From positions 7,564,001 to 7,628,000 of the forward strand of contig JAXRKN010000043.1 in NCBI GenBank assembly GCA_038502055.1: a DNA stretch of 64,000 nucleotides, in the 5' to 3' direction. The notes beneath the pieces are model-generated. The model ran no database searches. It saw only the letters and a list, made by a program, of their open reading frames with translations, and was not told the origin of the DNA. This document shows, one piece after another, positions 59,930-64,000 of the stretch. Each line of letters starts with the position of its first letter. Position 1 is the stretch's first letter. Both the position numbers and the translations under genes were made by a program. Origin of the DNA: Tanytarsus gracilentus. Taxonomy: Eukaryota > Arthropoda > Insecta > Diptera > Chironomidae.

Positions 59930-60603
59930 TAGGGATCCTCACGGTGAATACCGGTACGGTGATCACCGGTGATCACCGAAACTTTTCGTCACCGGTGATC
60001 ACCGATTTTTTGTCCGGTGACACGGTGACGAAATTGATACATTTTCTATAAATACTTTTTGAGATTTTTTTAAGCTAAATTTTTTTAAACTAGTAAATTT
60101 TAATTGAGAAATTATAGAATAATTTAAAAACTTTTTTAGATAAAATTAAATGGCTAAGAAAATTGTTAAAATATGCAATTAAAAAAGTTTTTTGTTATTT
60201 AAATTTTTAGATAATAATAAAAAATTTCATACCCAAAAAAACTTTTTGTAAGTTGATATTTGAAAGATTTGTTAAAGGACAAAAATTAACATGTTGGTTG
60301 ATATTTATAAATTTAAAAATTTAAAAATGCTAAAAATTTATGAGATATTTTAAAGATATTTTGATAAGATTGAAATTTGATTATAATTAATGAGAAAGAA
60401 AAATTTTAAAATAATAAGAAAAACTCGTTTACTGTTTTTTTGACAAAGTTTAAATTGGCTACAATTAAATGGCCGAAAAGTTGTTTTTTCCTTCAGAAAT
60501 GTTGGTCAAAAGTCGTCACCGGTGCACCGGTGATCACCGGTGAATGACTTTCTGTCACCGGTGATCACCGAAATCGCATTCACCGGTGAATTAAGGATCC
60601 CTA
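59930..60603. mobile_element. non-autonomous hAT-type element (MITE)
   Basis: The 674-base element starts TAGGGATCCT and ends with AGGATCCCTA, a terminal inverted repeat. It is flanked by a perfect 8-base direct repeat ATGCCAAG (59,922-59,929 and 60,604-60,611). Eight-base duplications and TAGGG-type ends are hallmarks of hAT transposons. Subterminal zones at both ends (about 59,945-60,030 and 60,518-60,590) carry many copies of CACCGGTGATCACCGG-type palindromes, likely transposase binding sites. The middle is AT-rich and has no transposase. Confidence 0.88.
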
Positions 60604-63600
60604 ATGCCAAGAAAGAAATTCAAAAAAGTATTTGGCGTCAAAAATAAAATACAGATTGAGAAAATAAAAGAAGTTTGAACATCCAAACTCACTCTAAAAA
60701 CTTTCCTCCCTAAACTTAATGTAGCAAAAAAACTAAGCTCCCCAACTGTCACTTGCACCCCTTCAATTTTTTTGCAAAACAAAGCGTTCACATGTGAAAA
60801 GAACAAAGAAGAAATAACCCATAATAAGTGTGCTGAATAGGGAGATAGGACTAGTCATAATATTATTTATTTTATTAGGAGCGTGAAATGTACTTATGTT
60901 ATATGTTGTCGACAATCGATTTACTCTCATTGATAATGCGTGTGTATGTTTGGGATATTCAGTTTCATAGCTTCGATTGTGTAATCGAGTTTGACTTTTG
61001 CTACGTGAGGGAAAACACATGGGCAAATTCTTATAGGATTAACCTTGATATTGAGATGCTCATAAGCTTAGTTCGATGAGCTGAAAGGGATATTTGCATA
61101 AAATTAACTTTAAATGGATTTATAGATATTTTCACGATTAGAAATTTTTTTGTCCAACAGCATAAAATCCATTTTTACGGCTAACCCATTCAATTCAATA
61201 AAGTACAACAAATAAATAATTTATCAGTTGATTTTTCATCAAATTTATATACATTTTGTGCTGATAACCGAAAGGCTAACGTGGGAAGCTAAAAGAATCA
61301 ATTTTTTTTATTGCAGATTTATTTATATTTCATTCATTTTCCAGTATTTATTTTTGCCTCAAAAAATAACATAAACCGTGCATTTAAATGCATTTAAAAG
61401 TATCAAATTTCATTTCACTTTTATTTATTGTCACATGTAGAAGTGAAATGAATGCCTATGGTTATTTCACGAGTAATTTCACAGGAAATGATAGCTGACA
61501 GTATTAAACAGCACTATCTGTTTATAAATCAGCTTCTAAGAAGGTTATGAAACAGATATCCACAAAAACATTAAGCATAGCGTCAAAGCCAATTACAAAC
61601 ATGTTTCTTCTCTGTTTTTTGTGAGTAACCGAAGGGAAAATTCCCGTTTAATTATTAATTCAAGATTTTTTGAAGTGTTAACGTCATAACTGCTAGACAC
61701 AATGTCCTTTGTAATGAAGAGAGAAAAATTATTTAATCTAATCAAATTTTTTAATCCATTATTTTCCGATTAGATTAAAAATTGGATTAGATTAAAATAA
61801 TTTTTTTTGTCCAAATGATATTTGATTGTTTTGAGAATAAAAGTTTTAATTCTTTTTTAAAGAAGGGTTTGATTAAAACGTCCACCAAGACCACAAGTTC
61901 TCACCCCTTGCTGATAAAAATCCATTTTCTTATAAAATATTCAAATGCTAATGCAAGTTGTCTATACACTTAATTGAGCTATCAATGGAAATATCAAGAG
62001 CTGTAAGAACGCACGAATGAATGCCTAGCAGACAGTTCATGAACAATTCATGAATTCATTCTGTTTATTTATGCACATGATGCATGATAATTGGGTGTGT
62101 ATAGAGATTAAACGAGGAGAAGTTTTACATCGATCAACTGAAAGTTTGGCCTCAAGTGAGTTTGGAAACGGCATTAATGAGCCGTGCGAGATGAATTAGA
62201 AGTTTTATAGGCTAATTCGGCTGCAGGGGTTGGAGAATTTTAGTTAAGTGAAATTTAGCTTTTAAATTTATTTCACTTTAAAGCTGAGAAAATTTATTTT
62301 TTTCCGTTAAACTGGCGTGGGAATTTTTGAAAACTGACAACAACAATGAGATAATAATCAAATTTATTTAATGTGTGTTTAAGTCATTATCATATTTTTT
62401 TCTCCATCAGATTGTGCGCGCATTTTAAATGATTAAGTTTTTTACTTCTTTTTTATTAGAATGAGAGTGAAAAATGTATTTTCAACAGGCATGAAGACGT
62501 TGATAACATTTTTGTATCTAGTCACAAGGATTGGTAATTTTTAAAATTTTAGAATTATTTTTTAAATTAAGACAAAAATTTATAAATTTACCAAATTTAC
62601 CACACCTTGCATTACACGAGCAAATACATAAAGTCTAAGCCAAAAAAGAAGAAGAAAATAAAAAATTACTTTTTGCGGAAGCATTTACAGTTCACAATGC
62701 GCAAAGATGACGTTGTGGAATTCCTTCCCGTCTTTATACATCGACCATTACAAAGAGTGTTGTTAATGATACTTCCTCCTTACACTTCCAGCTGTCGATT
62801 TTCAACCTCAGCTCTTTCGTGTGCTATTGAGCATAATCTAATGTATTTCGGAATCTTTTGAAAAAAAGTTGATGTGAATTTCATTTTATTTCCAAGAAAA
62901 ATCTCACATGAAAAGTGTCAAGTTGATGCATGTTTGTGAGATTTAAACGTGAACGCTCAATATCATTAAAATCATTTAGAAGTTTGCTGAAAAGTGGTAA
63001 AATCTGAATTACACCATAAGACATAAAAAATTTAAGAGTTTCTTAAACTTGAACTAAATTTTTTTAAATTTCAATTTTTTCTCACTAATGAATTTAATAA
63101 AACTGTATCATGCTGCACTGTTCATGAAACCTAGCAAACTTCATAGTTTTAATTAGGTTTCAGCGTAAATATTCAAGTTGATGCTAATTAACATAAAGCT
63201 AAAATCTGCTTGTCTCATTATTTCTAGATTAATTAAATTTCTTTTTAAAATTTTTTTTTGGAGCGATTTTTTTTTTTGATAATTGAATTTAAACTCATAT
63301 TTTTTTCCAGCAATTTGAAATCTGCTTAAGTCATCAAAAAGGATTTTAAAATTTGAAATGCATAAAAAAATATGATTTTAAATTTTTTTTTTCATTATTA
63401 ACATCTTCATAATTTAATAAAATTGCAAATTCAATTTAACTTCCTCGTTTATGATTCCATTTCCGACTTTCTCTCGTGCTGTTGAGTTTACCTGAAATAT
63501 AATCGTTGAGTGATGGAAGAGCTTTTTGCATGAGATAGTGAAGGGAGAGAAAAATTGCCAAGATTAAATTTAATGAAAAAACATTTTTAACGTCCACATC

Positions 63601-64000
63601 GTAAGTTTTGTTAAGCTCTTATCTGGTTTATGGAGTCAACTTTGCTCTCTACACTCTGGATGTAAATTAGAGCGAGAATAAAATAATTAAAACTGCGAAA
63701 ATGACAAAATCACACACAAAAAACTTGAAAAATTTCTACTGAATTAAAAATATTTTCATAAATTGGAAATGCAAATTTTTGTCGCTTCATTCTTCAATTT
63801 TTGGGGTATTGGCGGAAAAAATCATTTTTTGATGAAAAATAAATTAAAATTATACGGTAACTGTGGCTGTCGAGAAGGGAAAGTTTGAAAAAATTTCTTG
63901 ACTATTTAAAACGAATAATTTTTTTTAATTTCCTCAAAATTTTATCCTTTTCATTTCTTATTCTTCGATGTCGTTTGAAGGAACCGAGAATTGCTCAGCT
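60604..64000. other. noncoding stretch to the window end
   Basis: No supported gene. Between 61,732 and 61,796, TTTAATCTAATC is followed by two copies of GATTAGATTAAA, giving one 12-base perfect inverted repeat plus a direct repeat. Frames such as that at 62,607-62,861 are lysine-rich without other support. Confidence 0.5.
61732..61796. repeat. inverted plus direct repeat of GATTAGATTAAA
   Basis: TTTAATCTAATC (61,732-61,743) is the exact reverse complement of GATTAGATTAAA at 61,768-61,779 and again at 61,785-61,796. It could form a hairpin or be a cluster of TAATC-type homeodomain sites. In DNA this AT-rich chance cannot be excluded. Confidence 0.45.

Overview
This 64 kb window is eukaryotic and insect-like, most probably from a fly and plausibly a midge (Culicomorpha/Chironomidae). 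It is very AT-rich, introns are mostly 50-80 bases with GT...AG ends, and the gene content is typical of insects: takeout/JHBP, a CYP6-type P450, a TsetseEP-like mucin, PINCH and the V-ATPase accessory protein ATP6AP2. I could not run a database search, so the species is not fixed. Exon joins were worked out by hand from splice sites and reading phase.

Layout. Bases 1-18,900 hold no gene I can support. They carry two copies of a fold-back element (about 2.4 and 8.1 kb), a GT microsatellite, and two diverged copies of a roughly 1.0-1.2 kb repeat family loaded with minisatellites (14.65-15.68 and 17.09-18.31 kb). From 18.9 to 55.9 kb the window is gene-dense: a takeout-like gene (-), a 13-exon gene for a disordered protein of about 1,620 residues (+), a TsetseEP/mucin-like secreted protein (-), ATP6AP2 (+), an intronless P450 (+), PINCH/steamer duck with two possible first exons (+), a divergent histone H2A-like protein with a long acidic tail (-), an SFR1/MEI5-like recombination factor (+), mitochondrial ribosomal protein S18C (-), SAS10/UTP3 (+), a PDPR-like flavoprotein (-), a probable GPI-anchored ectoprotein with a vWA-like domain (+), a small unrecognised gene (+), and aldose 1-epimerase (+). 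The last 8 kb holds no gene I can support but contains a clean non-autonomous hAT-type element with an 8-base target duplication (59,930-60,603).

The genes do not form one pathway. Between 38 and 46 kb they are packed as alternating divergent and convergent pairs, with gaps as small as 56 bases (SFR1-like/mRpS18C, sharing a two-way polyadenylation region), 117 bases (SAS10/PDPR) and 146 bases (mRpS18C/SAS10, a likely two-way promoter). Several are housekeeping genes for ribosome biogenesis, mitochondrial translation and mitochondrial metabolism.

Most notable points: the H2A-like protein with an acidic N-terminal extension; the large disordered protein with a repeated F-x-x-K-x-x-E-W motif and a one-base reading-frame problem in its third exon; the fold-back pair whose central loops lie in opposite orientations; and the hAT-type element.
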